Below, piece after piece: positions 46,898 through 56,678 of a stretch of 64,000 bases of DNA (positions within the stretch are counted from its first letter, which is position 1; each line of letters opens with the position of its first letter). A program made the translations under genes and the position numbers. Source of the DNA: Methanococcoides burtonii DSM 6242 (lineage in GTDB: Archaea; Halobacteriota; Methanosarcinia; Methanosarcinales; Methanosarcinaceae); assembly GCF_000013725.1 (NCBI RefSeq), contig NC_007955.1:527579-591578 (forward strand). The letters are read 5' to 3'. The notes beneath the pieces were generated by a model. The model worked only from the letters and a program-made list of their open reading frames with translations. It made no database searches and was not told the origin of the DNA.

Positions 46898-48038
46898 GAG
46901 AATTCCGATAAACCCCTCAAACAGAAGCAATATTTATAACCTATTACAATAATTTTGTATTATGTCCTTAACAAACTTTGCTTTTAAAGAAGAGTACAAA
47001 CGTCTTGAAAATCTCGGTGACAAGCTCTCTGAAATTGAATCTCTCATCGATTGGAAACCATTTCGTCCAATTATAGCAGAGATGTATATCAATAAAACAG
47101 AGTTCGGTGGCAGACCAAACGTTGATGAAATCGTCATGCTCAAAATGTTAGTATTGCAACAATGGCATGGCCTATCTGACCCTGAACTTGAAAGACAAGC
47201 TACTGATAGAATTTCCTTTAGGAAATTCTTGGGCTTTCCTGCAAAAATTCCAGATCATACTACTGTTTGGGCATTTAGAGAACGAATTTCCCAGGCAGGA
47301 AAAGAAGATGAAATCTGGAATGAAATGCAAAGACAACTTAATAAGAAAGGTCTGAAGATCAAGCAAGGTATGATTCAGGATGCAACATTTATACATGCTG
47401 ATCCAGGACATGCAAATCTTGATACTCCTCGTGGAAATGAAGCAAAGACCAGAAGATGTAAGGACGGTACATGGACAAAAAAGGCATCTAAGTCACATTT
47501 TGGATATAAACTACATACCATTGAAGATACCGAATATGATCTGATAAGGAGATATAGGACAACTACTGCCTCAGTTCATGATAGTCAGGTGGATCTTTCT
47601 GAAGAAGGCGAAGTTGTTTACAGAGATAGAGGTTACTTTGGTGCAATTTCAAAAGGATATGATGCAACTATGCAAAGGGGAGTACGAGGGCACCCTATTG
47701 GTATTAGGGATAAGATGAGAAACAAAAGAATAAGCAGGAAAAGAGCAAAGGGAGAAAGACCTTATGCTGTTATCAAAAATGTGTTTACGTCAGGATTTGT
47801 AAGAGTAACAACGTTGGCAAGAGTAAATGTCAAAATGGCGATTACAGCATTCAGCTATAATCTCTATCAATTGAGGACAATAAGAAGAAAATCATTAGGA
47901 TGAATAGCGGTAGCTATTCAAAAAAGTTGGAAAGTATATAAATAGATACTAGCAAACTGCTGGAAATAGAGAGAAAAGCTCAAAATTTTAGCTGGAAATA
48001 TTTGCTTTGAAAAAAATCAGCAGTTAATCGCAATTCTC
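46898..48038 (+). mobile_element. IS5-type insertion sequence, copy 1, inside casposon B
   Basis: 1141 bp. Ends GAGAATTCCGAT and the complement of ATCGCAATTCTC (imperfect inverted repeats). Flanked by the 4-bp direct repeat CATA (46894-46897 and 48039-48042). The same sequence recurs at 48273-49413. Confidence 0.93.
46962..47903 (+). CDS. IS5-type transposase (copy 1)
   Basis: 313 residues. N-terminal domain typical of IS5 (FGGRPNVDEIVMLKMLVLQQ, HGLSDPELERQATDRISFRK), then DDE core: first Asp in GMIQDATFIHADPGH, second in VVYRDRGYFGA, Glu in KGERPYAVIKNVF region as in IS5-group enzymes. It cuts and pastes the element using 4-bp targets. The encoded protein is identical to that of copy 2. Stop TGA. 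Confidence 0.92.
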   Translation: MSLTNFAFKEEYKRLENLGDKLSEIESLIDWKPFRPIIAEMYINKTEFGGRPNVDEIVMLKMLVLQQWHGLSDPELERQATDRISFRKFLGFPAKIPDHTTVWAFRERISQAGKEDEIWNEMQRQLNKKGLKIKQGMIQDATFIHADPGHANLDTPRGNEAKTRRCKDGTWTKKASKSHFGYKLHTIEDTEYDLIRRYRTTTASVHDSQVDLSEEGEVVYRDRGYFGAISKGYDATMQRGVRGHPIGIRDKMRNKRISRKRAKGERPYAVIKNVFTSGFVRVTTLARVNVKMAITAFSYNLYQLRTIRRKSLG

Positions 48039-48272
48039 CATACTTATAATTTGAATCAGACCCACTACAAAAAAATAATTCATCACATAATGTTTTAGAT
48101 TTCAACATAAAATATTATTTTAAGTATTCATAGGCTATATTTCAAAACAAATTCGTAAAGTACTTAAGCCAATAATTAATACTTGTGATTATATGGCTTG
48201 GGAGTTTATTTTTTGAATTTAAATATTTTTACAACTAGAGAAATAGCAACAATTATTTGGGTTATAATTATA

Positions 48273-49413
48273 GAGAATTCCGATAAACCCCTCAAACAGA
48301 AGCAATATTTATAACCTATTACAATAATTTTGTATTATGTCCTTAACAAACTTTGCTTTTAAAGAAGAGTACAAACGTCTTGAAAATCTCGGTGACAAGC
48401 TCTCTGAAATTGAATCTCTCATCGATTGGAAACCATTTCGTCCAATTATAGCAGAGATGTATATCAATAAAACAGAGTTCGGTGGCAGACCAAACGTTGA
48501 TGAAATCGTCATGCTCAAAATGTTAGTATTGCAACAATGGCATGGCCTATCTGACCCTGAACTTGAAAGACAAGCTACTGATAGAATTTCCTTTAGGAAA
48601 TTCTTGGGCTTTCCTGCAAAAATTCCAGATCATACTACTGTTTGGGCATTTAGAGAACGAATTTCCCAGGCAGGAAAAGAAGATGAAATCTGGAATGAAA
48701 TGCAAAGACAACTTAATAAGAAAGGTCTGAAGATCAAGCAAGGTATGATTCAGGATGCAACATTTATACATGCTGATCCAGGACATGCAAATCTTGATAC
48801 TCCTCGTGGAAATGAAGCAAAGACCAGAAGATGTAAGGACGGTACATGGACAAAAAAGGCATCTAAGTCACATTTTGGATATAAACTACATACCATTGAA
48901 GATACCGAATATGATCTGATAAGGAGATATAGGACAACTACTGCCTCAGTTCATGATAGTCAGGTGGATCTTTCTGAAGAAGGCGAAGTTGTTTACAGAG
49001 ATAGAGGTTACTTTGGTGCAATTTCAAAAGGATATGATGCAACTATGCAAAGGGGAGTACGAGGGCACCCTATTGGTATTAGGGATAAGATGAGAAACAA
49101 AAGAATAAGCAGGAAAAGAGCAAAGGGAGAAAGACCTTATGCTGTTATCAAAAATGTGTTTACGTCAGGATTTGTAAGAGTAACAACGTTGGCAAGAGTA
49201 AATGTCAAAATGGCGATTACAGCATTCAGCTATAATCTCTATCAATTGAGGACAATAAGAAGAAAATCATTAGGATGAATAGCGGTAGCTATTCAAAAAA
49301 GTTGGAAAGTATATAAATAGATACTAGCAAACTGCTGGAAATAGAGAGAAAAGCTCAAAATTTTAGCTGGAAATATTTGCTTTGAAAAAAATCAGCAGTT
49401 AATCGCAATTCTC
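48273..49413 (+). mobile_element. IS5-type insertion sequence, copy 2, inside casposon B
   Basis: 1141 bp, same orientation as copy 1, flanked by TATA (48269-48272 and 49414-49417). The different target duplications show two separate insertion events, 226 bp apart (the 48043-48268 spacer is AT-rich and has no gene). Confidence 0.93.
48337..49278 (+). CDS. IS5-type transposase (copy 2)
   Basis: Same 313-residue protein as copy 1, with no difference seen in the translation, so at least one jump was recent. Two direct copies could mobilise or delete the intervening segment by recombination. Confidence 0.92.
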   Translation: MSLTNFAFKEEYKRLENLGDKLSEIESLIDWKPFRPIIAEMYINKTEFGGRPNVDEIVMLKMLVLQQWHGLSDPELERQATDRISFRKFLGFPAKIPDHTTVWAFRERISQAGKEDEIWNEMQRQLNKKGLKIKQGMIQDATFIHADPGHANLDTPRGNEAKTRRCKDGTWTKKASKSHFGYKLHTIEDTEYDLIRRYRTTTASVHDSQVDLSEEGEVVYRDRGYFGAISKGYDATMQRGVRGHPIGIRDKMRNKRISRKRAKGERPYAVIKNVFTSGFVRVTTLARVNVKMAITAFSYNLYQLRTIRRKSLG

Positions 49414-49480
49414 TATATTATTATTTTTATTATGCAAGTCCGAATATCAGTCTTCATTATTCAATATTGTTAAGGCTGCT

Positions 49481-50239
49481 TTGAATAGACACATCATTTT
49501 CTATTTTTTAACTTACTTATGTTATTTGTCGTTGATAACTTATTCTTTATATTATTTTGAATTGTGGAATTTGTCTTACTTTAAAAGTACTTCAATATGG
49601 TTCATATTTTCAGGTCTCCCAATTGGTTTTGTTGTTGTTGAAAACAAAACGGAATCTCATTTTTGGAAAAATCTGATATTGAATAATTTAAAGTTAGTAG
49701 TGTTCGTAACATTCATTATTAGTTCGGTCACATTTCCGTTAATATTAGAAGTTATTCTACTTCCAATTATAGCACTCATTGTGATATGCGACACGATTGC
49801 AACTACTAAAAATATAGGATTTGTTGCAAAAATTACTGGTATCGTTTTGGGACTTATTGGACTTAGTTTGTTCACGTATTCTTTGTATAGAGTATTAAGT
49901 GATATTCACTCAATTGGAAACATTAGCACATTAAAAGATTTCATGATGCCTGTGTTTTTCTCAACAATATCAATTCCTTACATGTATGCATTAAAACTGT
50001 ATTCTGAATATCAGTTATTATTTCTCCGTTTGAAATTCGGACAAAAAAGAAGTAGGAAGCTTAATTTTTTAATAAAAATACATCTTATTTTGTTCTGTAA
50101 TATGCAACTCAAAAAAATTCAAATTGCTAAGAATATGGGGAATTATAATATAATGTTAATATCCTCAAAGGAGGACATTACTGATATGATTGAAAGCTAT
50201 AAAAATGTATTACTTTTTGGAAAAAATAGACGCCATTAA
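49481..50239 (+). CDS. multi-pass membrane protein (casposon B cargo)
   Basis: 252 residues from a TTG start; no ATG in frame nearby, and the IS copy 2 end lies only 68 bp upstream, so the native 5' region may be altered. About five transmembrane helices (residues 4-24, 32-50, 70-90, 91-106, 113-135, 155-172), then a basic cytoplasmic tail (FLRLKFGQKRSRKL). It resembles a loose group of membrane proteins of mobile elements and defence loci whose function is unknown. A frame overlapping its 3' end (50190-50438) is not called with confidence. It converges with polB. Confidence 0.6.
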   Translation: MNRHIIFYFLTYLCYLSLITYSLYYFELWNLSYFKSTSIWFIFSGLPIGFVVVENKTESHFWKNLILNNLKLVVFVTFIISSVTFPLILEVILLPIIALIVICDTIATTKNIGFVAKITGIVLGLIGLSLFTYSLYRVLSDIHSIGNISTLKDFMMPVFFSTISIPYMYALKLYSEYQLLFLRLKFGQKRSRKLNFLIKIHLILFCNMQLKKIQIAKNMGNYNIMLISSKEDITDMIESYKNVLLFGKNRRH

Positions 50240-50564
50240 AATAGAACCAATCCATAACTCTACACATTTATTTAGCAGTGATGTTTTTTTTGGAAATTAT
50301 ATGAACAATGGTAAATATCAAATTTATATGAATATGTCTGAACAAGATTTTGGATATTATGAACTGAGATGCAAAGATAGTAATAGTAATACACCAGAAT
50401 CTGTTAGCAGTTTCATCTATACTAATATTTCTCATTAAACTTTGGGTGGAAATCTAGTATTTTACAAACAAACATTTGTAACTCTAAAGCACCCCACACA
50501 TGAACCTTTGATATTATGTAAGACTTTTTGATTATTCGATTGAAATTTGCATTATCACTCTCCT

Positions 50565-53234
50565 TTAAGCTTTTTTAACTAACTTCCTCACCGCCGGAGT
50601 ATTCAAATTCAAATCTTCATTTTCCCTTATCCTTTTTTTAATCCCATGAAATCTGCTTCTAGAAACTCCCAATGCTTCAGCCTGTTTTTGTGACATATTG
50701 AGGATATTTCCCATAATTTCTTGCTTGTTAATGAACTCTTGAGAACGCTTCACATCAAGAGCTTGCTCATCAATACTGTTAGCCTCTTTGCCGATATAAA
50801 TAACAGAATCAGCCTGAACATGCTTTCTCTCAAGTACTCCAATCTCTCCATCAAACTTAGATTCTGGATGATTAGCATACTCGATTATTGTCCTACTCAG
50901 TTGCTTGAAATAATGAGATCCTTGCTTAACCTCTCCTGTTTCATAATCAATGAAAGGCTCATAAACAATACTTTGAGGATCATTTGAAAAGGGAGCTAGT
51001 GGCTTTACTGCTTTCCCGTTTTCCTCAATGGTCTGAAACCCTACATGATAGAAGTTAAAAGGTTTGATCTGCTCAGCCCATGACTTGCCTTTATTGAATC
51101 CCTTGAACCTTCTCAGGACATTTGCAGTTGAAACAGTAAGCCTTGAGATTGCATAGAGGTTTGAATACTTCTCTTCAATATCTATCTCTGTAAGAATCCC
51201 ATAATGCAACTGAAGGAGATCTTCCCATATCTCAGCCTGCCAATCTCCAATAGTTTTTGGAAATGGATTTGTTAAATGTCCAAGTCCATGCAATTTGAAA
51301 GATCGCTCTCCTTCCATAAAGTTGATTTCTTCATTTTCATAAGTGTAAAGAGCATATCTTTTTGATGAAATGCCATAAGACCACATATCTTCTTTCTCAG
51401 GCTTCAATAGATCAATATCAAGGCTGTATGGGTTCAGTGGTTGGAAATAGTCTATAATCTCCTGTGCATGTTCAGGAGGAACAAAGATTGAATCTGTATC
51501 CATATACGCATGAACAGAATCAAGTTCTTTGGTTTTTGCTTCTGCCATAGCCAAAAATAGTTTAGATCCGGCTGTGATCATAACAGCAAGCAAAGGATGA
51601 TAATAATTCCCTGCCTTCTCATATCTGTTTTCTGAAGTATTAAAATCATCCAAGCCAAAAACCTGAATATCGCTTTTCTTATTTTCTGGATTAAGCTCAA
51701 TGAATATCCCATAGCTCATAGCATTAACCAGAATTTTGATAGCCTGTGCTCTGCTACTCAATTGTTGATATTCTGGATCATCTTTGCTAATATCCTTCAT
51801 ATGAAGCTTGATATTCTGCCTTTCTTCAACAAGTACCTGAACAAGATTATCTTTTGTAGGATCAACATCAATTCCAAGTATCTGTGATTTCTTTAAACCC
51901 TTCTGAATCCCTTTTGGAATAAACTTGATTGCTTCAATGATTATGGGAACTTTGCCAGTAAGAATAACTGAATTTATAACATCAGGTAAAGCATACCATA
52001 ATTCAGAATCGGAACTAAGATAATTGATGCCTACATTATAGCCCGTTCCAGATCCTTTGTAATCCATCCTGACAGGCACTATATCCTCATCAGGCTGTAT
52101 TTTAACCATAACAACAAAGTCTTTCCAGTTATCCTTATTCTGAAGATATGCAAGATTTACTTTTGAGAGCATCTCCTTAATTTCATCAGTAATATCTTTC
52201 ATCTCAAGTGATTCAGCAATCATAAACTTCCAGAGATCCATCTCCATAGTAATGGTTGGATACATGCTAGTAAAATCAAGAGTGGTTACTTTAACAGGCT
52301 CTTTCCTAATCTTACATTCACATCTTCCTCCATAGTAAGAAGTCATGATATTACCAAGCATCTCATGAGAAAACTCAGGATTAAGACTTAAAAATGATTC
52401 AATGCCCAATTGCTTTAAAGAATGTTTTCCAATAGATGCAGAACTGAATATCTTAGTTGGTGGGATGTCTATCTGATAATGATCTAATTCTTCAATTAGC
52501 TTCTCATAGACCTGATAAGTGGTTTCAACATCCTGAATTAGATAATCAATGTATTTCTTGGTTACTTTCCCATGCTCAATATTTTTCATCTTCTTGGTTT
52601 TGGTATTGAGTTTTTGCCCTGCTTTATCTAAAGAGATCTTTTTTGATTGGAGCAGTACCTCAGCTAACTTCTGAGCATCAAGGAAATAGCCTGTAAAATG
52701 ATCATTTCCTTTGTTTATCTTGGTTGAAGTAAACTTGAAATTATAAGCATCTCCCATCTTCTTAACGATAATAGGAGGATTGAACTTATTTTCTGAAAGT
52801 GTAAAAGTAAAGCCTCCCTTATTCTGCTTTCTTGAATCTCCTACTCTTTTAGAGATCCTGCTTATATCAAAGGGAAGATTGAAGCCAACACAAAGAGTTT
52901 TCAAACCAAAGACTTCAGGATAAAATACCTCATCAATGAATTCATTTAGGGTATAAAGAGGTATATCATACTTTGAAGTATATACTTCACATACCTTTTT
53001 TTCATTATCGTTAAGCATAGCAGCATCATAAAACATACCTTTATGCTGAATATACCCATCCTGGCATATCTTGAAATATCCTATCTTGACATTCTGATAT
53101 TGATCGGTTGTAGTTTCAGTATCAAATACCAGAGTTCTATCATGCCTTAATGGATCTTCTCTTGGTTTGAAAAAGGAATTACCTGAAGATTCCTTGATCT
53201 TCTGAGTATATCCCCTTAAAGCAATGTTAGACAT
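50565..53234 (-). CDS. polB: family B DNA polymerase (casposon B)
   Basis: 889 residues, intact. Motifs as in A: VFDTETT near the start, LDFTSMYPTI, KILVNAMSYG and YMDTDS. More diverged from A and C than those are from one another (for example GNSFFKPREDP where A has GNPFYIPKDVP). Its C-terminal module reads ILNMSQKQAEALGVSRSRFH and then LNTPAVRKLVKKA, again like the Cas1/wHTH module of A. Start overlaps the HNH end by 8 bp. Stop TAA. Confidence 0.95.
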   Translation of the reverse strand: MSNIALRGYTQKIKESSGNSFFKPREDPLRHDRTLVFDTETTTDQYQNVKIGYFKICQDGYIQHKGMFYDAAMLNDNEKKVCEVYTSKYDIPLYTLNEFIDEVFYPEVFGLKTLCVGFNLPFDISRISKRVGDSRKQNKGGFTFTLSENKFNPPIIVKKMGDAYNFKFTSTKINKGNDHFTGYFLDAQKLAEVLLQSKKISLDKAGQKLNTKTKKMKNIEHGKVTKKYIDYLIQDVETTYQVYEKLIEELDHYQIDIPPTKIFSSASIGKHSLKQLGIESFLSLNPEFSHEMLGNIMTSYYGGRCECKIRKEPVKVTTLDFTSMYPTITMEMDLWKFMIAESLEMKDITDEIKEMLSKVNLAYLQNKDNWKDFVVMVKIQPDEDIVPVRMDYKGSGTGYNVGINYLSSDSELWYALPDVINSVILTGKVPIIIEAIKFIPKGIQKGLKKSQILGIDVDPTKDNLVQVLVEERQNIKLHMKDISKDDPEYQQLSSRAQAIKILVNAMSYGIFIELNPENKKSDIQVFGLDDFNTSENRYEKAGNYYHPLLAVMITAGSKLFLAMAEAKTKELDSVHAYMDTDSIFVPPEHAQEIIDYFQPLNPYSLDIDLLKPEKEDMWSYGISSKRYALYTYENEEINFMEGERSFKLHGLGHLTNPFPKTIGDWQAEIWEDLLQLHYGILTEIDIEEKYSNLYAISRLTVSTANVLRRFKGFNKGKSWAEQIKPFNFYHVGFQTIEENGKAVKPLAPFSNDPQSIVYEPFIDYETGEVKQGSHYFKQLSRTIIEYANHPESKFDGEIGVLERKHVQADSVIYIGKEANSIDEQALDVKRSQEFINKQEIMGNILNMSQKQAEALGVSRSRFHGIKKRIRENEDLNLNTPAVRKLVKKA

Positions 53235-53559
53235 TTACAGTCATCTCCATTCCAAGATTAATCAAACAATCTCCAAGCTCTCTTAGTAAAGTACCAATTG
53301 AAATGATCTTGAAAGCTCTCTTATTCTGTAAGGAGGCTTCACTTGATCTTGCTTTAGGACTAAGTTTGTTCTGTTCTGCTGTTATTTTAGAATGACAATT
53401 CTTACAAAGAGGTTTGATCCAATCTGAATTATTCCTTCCTTCTACGTGATGCATCTCAATGACATTCTTGTTATCTTCTCCACATACAGCACATGCAATC
53501 GGTGGTTTCTTTCCCTTCTTTTGTTTCTTTAGATAAATCGCATAAGATTCTTTTTCCAT
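53227..53559 (-). CDS. HNH endonuclease, casposon core (B)
   Basis: 110 residues from ATG at 53559, preceded by AAGGAG. The same architecture as in A: CAVCGEDN, EMHHVEGRN and CKNCHSKITAEQNKL, then two helices. All zinc Cys and catalytic His residues are present. Third gene of the RHH-X-HNH-polB operon. Confidence 0.88.
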   Translation of the reverse strand: MEKESYAIYLKKQKKGKKPPIACAVCGEDNKNVIEMHHVEGRNNSDWIKPLCKNCHSKITAEQNKLSPKARSSEASLQNKRAFKIISIGTLLRELGDCLINLGMEMTVNV

Positions 53560-53571
53560 AGTATCCACTCC

Positions 53572-54213
53572 TTAACTTTGATATATCTGTAAAAATTCAG
53601 GCTCTTCCTGTGCTTCTGCAATATCATACAGTTGATCAAGATCTGTTACTAGCGAATGTTCTTCGCCGATAGCATCAATGATTTTAACGCCGTCAAATCT
53701 CTTTAACGAAGTATCATCGCCGTCTTTTAACCCCTTTTGAACGGCAGCAAAGTATTCGCCGATTAGCCTTCTATCTCTTGAATTCGTCGTTATTATCGTT
53801 ATCTGACCTGCGTTTCTATCGTAGATTAACATCTCCGTTTCGATATTATCGGTGGCGTTTATTTTCCATTTCCCGTTTGATTTATGGAGAGCTTTTCCAA
53901 GGTGCTTAACAGCAAAGTCTTTGTTTACCCCTACTTTCTCAACTGCTTTTGTTAAGGAGTCACCTTTTCTCATGTATCTCAAAACCTTGAGGGATAGAGT
54001 TCTATCCCTCTTTTGACTGGATGTCAAGGTTTGCCATGCATGATCCCTTAGTGTATGATCTTTCAATCTTAGATCTCTAAGATCTTTCAGGTTCATATTT
54101 GGAAATCTCTCATGTTTCCTGATGAGATCCTTTGCATATCGGGTATCCCTAGGTTGAGCTTTTAGCCATTCTCCATAGGTTCTGAATTTAGCTGAGAATA
54201 TTTTACGGCTCAT
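53572..54213 (-). CDS. conserved casposon protein with HTH-like segment (B)
   Basis: 213 residues, homologous along its length to the proteins of A and C (FRTYGEWLKAQPRDTRYAKD, LRYMRKGDSLTKAVEKVGV, GQITIITTNSRDRRLIGEYF) but noticeably diverged. Its base composition is GC-richer in the C-terminal half than neighbours (many CG dinucleotides at 53650-53870), which may reflect recombination with a different source. Start overlaps the RHH stop by 4 bp. Confidence 0.75.
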   Translation of the reverse strand: MSRKIFSAKFRTYGEWLKAQPRDTRYAKDLIRKHERFPNMNLKDLRDLRLKDHTLRDHAWQTLTSSQKRDRTLSLKVLRYMRKGDSLTKAVEKVGVNKDFAVKHLGKALHKSNGKWKINATDNIETEMLIYDRNAGQITIITTNSRDRRLIGEYFAAVQKGLKDGDDTSLKRFDGVKIIDAIGEEHSLVTDLDQLYDIAEAQEEPEFLQIYQS

Positions 54214-54347
54214 TTCTCAGCCTCCCAGAGTTTCAACAAGCCTATTCTGACAACTTCTGCCTGAGAGCATCCAAATTTATCTGACATCAGTACGATTTTC
54301 TCCTTGAGATAAGGGGAGATTGTTGTTAGTATTTTTTCACTAGTCAT
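54210..54347 (-). CDS. ribbon-helix-helix protein, casposon core (B)
   Basis: 45 residues: TTISPYLKEKIVLMSDKFGC and SQAEVVRIGLLKLWEAEK, orthologous to the A and C proteins. First gene of the operon, overlapping the next by ATGA. Likely repressor of the divergent control region. Confidence 0.82.
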   Translation of the reverse strand: MTSEKILTTISPYLKEKIVLMSDKFGCSQAEVVRIGLLKLWEAEK

Positions 54348-54466
54348 GGTACATCACCAATACCCTATAGGGCAGCATTAGTGATATTAACAATGATATT
54401 AACTTTGATACTAAAAATAACCATTAACAATATAAAGAATAACGAATATGATATTATATTAGATAT
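54348..54466. promoter_or_regulatory. divergent control region of casposon B with GATATTAAC iterons
   Basis: Two GATATTAAC copies (54383-54391 and 54395-54403) 12 bp apart, plus related GATACT/TGATATTAT sequence, lie between RHH and wHTH; a CCCTATAGGG palindrome sits at 54363-54372. The 12-bp period is the same as for the TTTAAGTAT iterons of A and C, but the sequence differs, matching the divergence of the B wHTH protein. Confidence 0.55.
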
Positions 54467-55381
54467 ATGGAGATAGTAAAAATGATTGAAAATGATATCA
54501 AATTTGAGGAGGAAGTTGTTCAGTATTTAAACAAAAATGGTAAAATGAGAAGAGAACAATTGATTGAAAAACTCAGACAAAAACATACAAAAACATACAA
54601 AACAGGAGAGGAATTTATAGATACAGGTTATAGTAAACCAACCATTAATCGAAAGCTCAAAGAAATGCTTGTATCTGGTGAAATTATACGTTTATATCAT
54701 TATCAACTTCAAAATTATGGTTTTCTGGAAGATGATGGACGTGCAACATATCTTTTTACTGAGGAAGGACTAAAAGTTAAAACACATATTGACAATGTTC
54801 TCCAACTTTTATCCTCAGGTGATGATATTGATAAGCAAATGGCTTTGAAAGAACTTAACCGGTATGAAAAACTGTATTCTTTTGATGAAAGCCAGTTGGA
54901 TTTAATTGTAAAAAATCTAACTTCTGTTAATGCAGACTTAACCACTAAATTCTTGGTTACTCTTTATGATTATATTATCAAAAAAGGAAAAGAACCAACA
55001 GATAAAGATGCTTTATTAAAAGCTCTTAGATCTGTTTTAGATAAATATGAGCAACCAAAGGGCAAGAGTGGAAACGTTAGAAACGTTGCTATAAATTTGT
55101 TGAGCCATTATAAAGATGAAGGCATAATTGACCAAATTATCAAAGATGCAACTACTTTAGACAATCCTCATGAAGCAGAAGAAGATTATGATATATCTGA
55201 AATTGCAGAACTTATTATTAATAACCCATCAAAGCTCTTCGAGGTTGAAAGACAATTGATGAGGGAAGGGAAGCATGATGCATCTCAATTTATTTCAAAT
55301 ATCAGAACAAAATGTATGGCTCATCTTGGAATGTCTGATGTTCCTATAAGAAATAATAACATTGAGGGAGCTGAGTTCTAA
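54467..55381 (+). CDS. winged-helix protein, casposon core (B)
   Basis: 304 residues. Winged-helix region about residues 15-105 (EEEVVQYLNKNGKMRREQLI, SKPTINRKLKEMLVSGEIIR, DDGRATYLFTEEGLKV), then a helical repeat part (MALKELNRYEKLYSFDESQL, NPHEAEEDYDISEIAELII). Homologous to the A and C proteins but strongly diverged and about 70 residues shorter: the C-terminal module shared with Cas1 and PolB is missing. Its stop overlaps the cas1 start by 1 nt (TAATG). Confidence 0.82.
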   Translation: MEIVKMIENDIKFEEEVVQYLNKNGKMRREQLIEKLRQKHTKTYKTGEEFIDTGYSKPTINRKLKEMLVSGEIIRLYHYQLQNYGFLEDDGRATYLFTEEGLKVKTHIDNVLQLLSSGDDIDKQMALKELNRYEKLYSFDESQLDLIVKNLTSVNADLTTKFLVTLYDYIIKKGKEPTDKDALLKALRSVLDKYEQPKGKSGNVRNVAINLLSHYKDEGIIDQIIKDATTLDNPHEAEEDYDISEIAELIINNPSKLFEVERQLMREGKHDASQFISNIRTKCMAHLGMSDVPIRNNNIEGAEF

Positions 55382-56577
55382 TGAAACTTCTACTTCTAAA
55401 CGGTCATGGAATTAACATGCGTGTAGATGGTGCTAAACTCCATATCAAAGATGGAAGATTCTCAGCAACTGAAGATCCTCAGGAGTATGTGTTCTCTCCC
55501 AAGAGGATTGATATTGATAGCATTGTTGTGTATGGTCGAAGTGGATCTCTAAGCTTTGAAGCTATCAGATGGTTGATTAAACACAATGTACAGGTTACTA
55601 TGTTAGATTGGAATGGCAAGTTTCTAACAACAATGCTTCCTTCTGAAAGTACCAATGTTAAAACAAAGTTTGCTCAATACCATGCTTATGAAGATCAGGA
55701 TGCAAGAGTAAAACTTGCAAGAAAATTCATTGAGGCTAAGTTCTACAAATCTGAAGCTGTTCTTGATTATCTTAAACAAAGGTATCCTGAGATTGAATAT
55801 GATTTCTCCGTTGATAAGGGTAAACTTGAAAATGCCAAATCTGTAAGAGAGATACTTGGGATTGAAGGTGGAGTTGCTTCAAAGTACTGGAATGAGTATT
55901 CTAAAGCTATTCCTGATGAATATGATTTCAGAGCAAGGACTGATAATAATGCCAGAGCTTCTAATTCAGGCGATAAAGTCAATGTTATGCTTAATTACGG
56001 ATATGCTTTGCTTGAATCTGAATGTCTGAGAGCCATCAATTCAGTTGGTCTTGATGCTCATGTAGGTTTCCTTCATGAGATGAATCCAAGTAAGAACAGT
56101 TTAGCCTATGATCTCCAAGAGCCATTTAGGTTTATTGTGGATCTTGCTGTTATGAACCTGATAGAAAAGGAAGTTATGGATAGTAAGGATTTTATCAGGA
56201 CTGAGAGTTTTTCATTGAGGCTTAAACCTACTGGAGCAAGGAAGGTTACTGATAAATTCAATTCTATGATGAACGGCAAGGTTGAGTATAGGAAGAAGAA
56301 TAGTTCTTGGGGATCTGTTCTTTTGGTTAAGGCAAGGGAGTTAAGCCATCAACTTGTAGGGAAGAGGAAAACAATTGAATTTAGTAAGCCTGTTTATGTG
56401 GTTGAAAGAGATGATTCCAATCTGTTGAGGAAAAGGATCATTGACATGCCTTATGTTGAATGGAAGAAGATGGGTTTCTCAAAGGGTACTCTCCATTACA
56501 TGAAGCAGAATGCCAAGAGTGATTTACCGTTTACTCTCAATGGTCATGTGAAGGAAAGGTTGGAGAATTGGGAATAA
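55381..56577 (+). CDS. cas1: Cas1 casposase (casposon B integrase)
   Basis: 398 residues. The metal-binding triad is present (NYGYALLESECLRAI, HVGFLHEMNPSKN, LQEPFRFIVD). Far more similar to A Cas1 than the wHTH or PolB proteins of A and B are to one another, suggesting recombination or strong constraint imposed by the shared target. The C-terminal module DMPYVEWKKMGFSKGTLHYM is retained. Likely able to act on the inverted repeats of neighbouring elements in trans. Stop TAA. Confidence 0.96.
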   Translation: MKLLLLNGHGINMRVDGAKLHIKDGRFSATEDPQEYVFSPKRIDIDSIVVYGRSGSLSFEAIRWLIKHNVQVTMLDWNGKFLTTMLPSESTNVKTKFAQYHAYEDQDARVKLARKFIEAKFYKSEAVLDYLKQRYPEIEYDFSVDKGKLENAKSVREILGIEGGVASKYWNEYSKAIPDEYDFRARTDNNARASNSGDKVNVMLNYGYALLESECLRAINSVGLDAHVGFLHEMNPSKNSLAYDLQEPFRFIVDLAVMNLIEKEVMDSKDFIRTESFSLRLKPTGARKVTDKFNSMMNGKVEYRKKNSSWGSVLLVKARELSHQLVGKRKTIEFSKPVYVVERDDSNLLRKRIIDMPYVEWKKMGFSKGTLHYMKQNAKSDLPFTLNGHVKERLENWE

Positions 56578-56678
56578 CAAATGATTTGCATTAAACATTT
56601 TTTATTTTGCTAAAATAACCTAAACTCGGTACACTATATATTTATGGTTGGAGGTTCGGAAAATGTTTATCTTGTATT

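Noticed and set aside
50190-50438. 82-residue frame overlapping the 3' end of the casposon B membrane protein
   Set aside because: No ribosome binding site, overlaps a better gene by 50 bp and has no recognisable domain; could be a small cargo protein but not supported.
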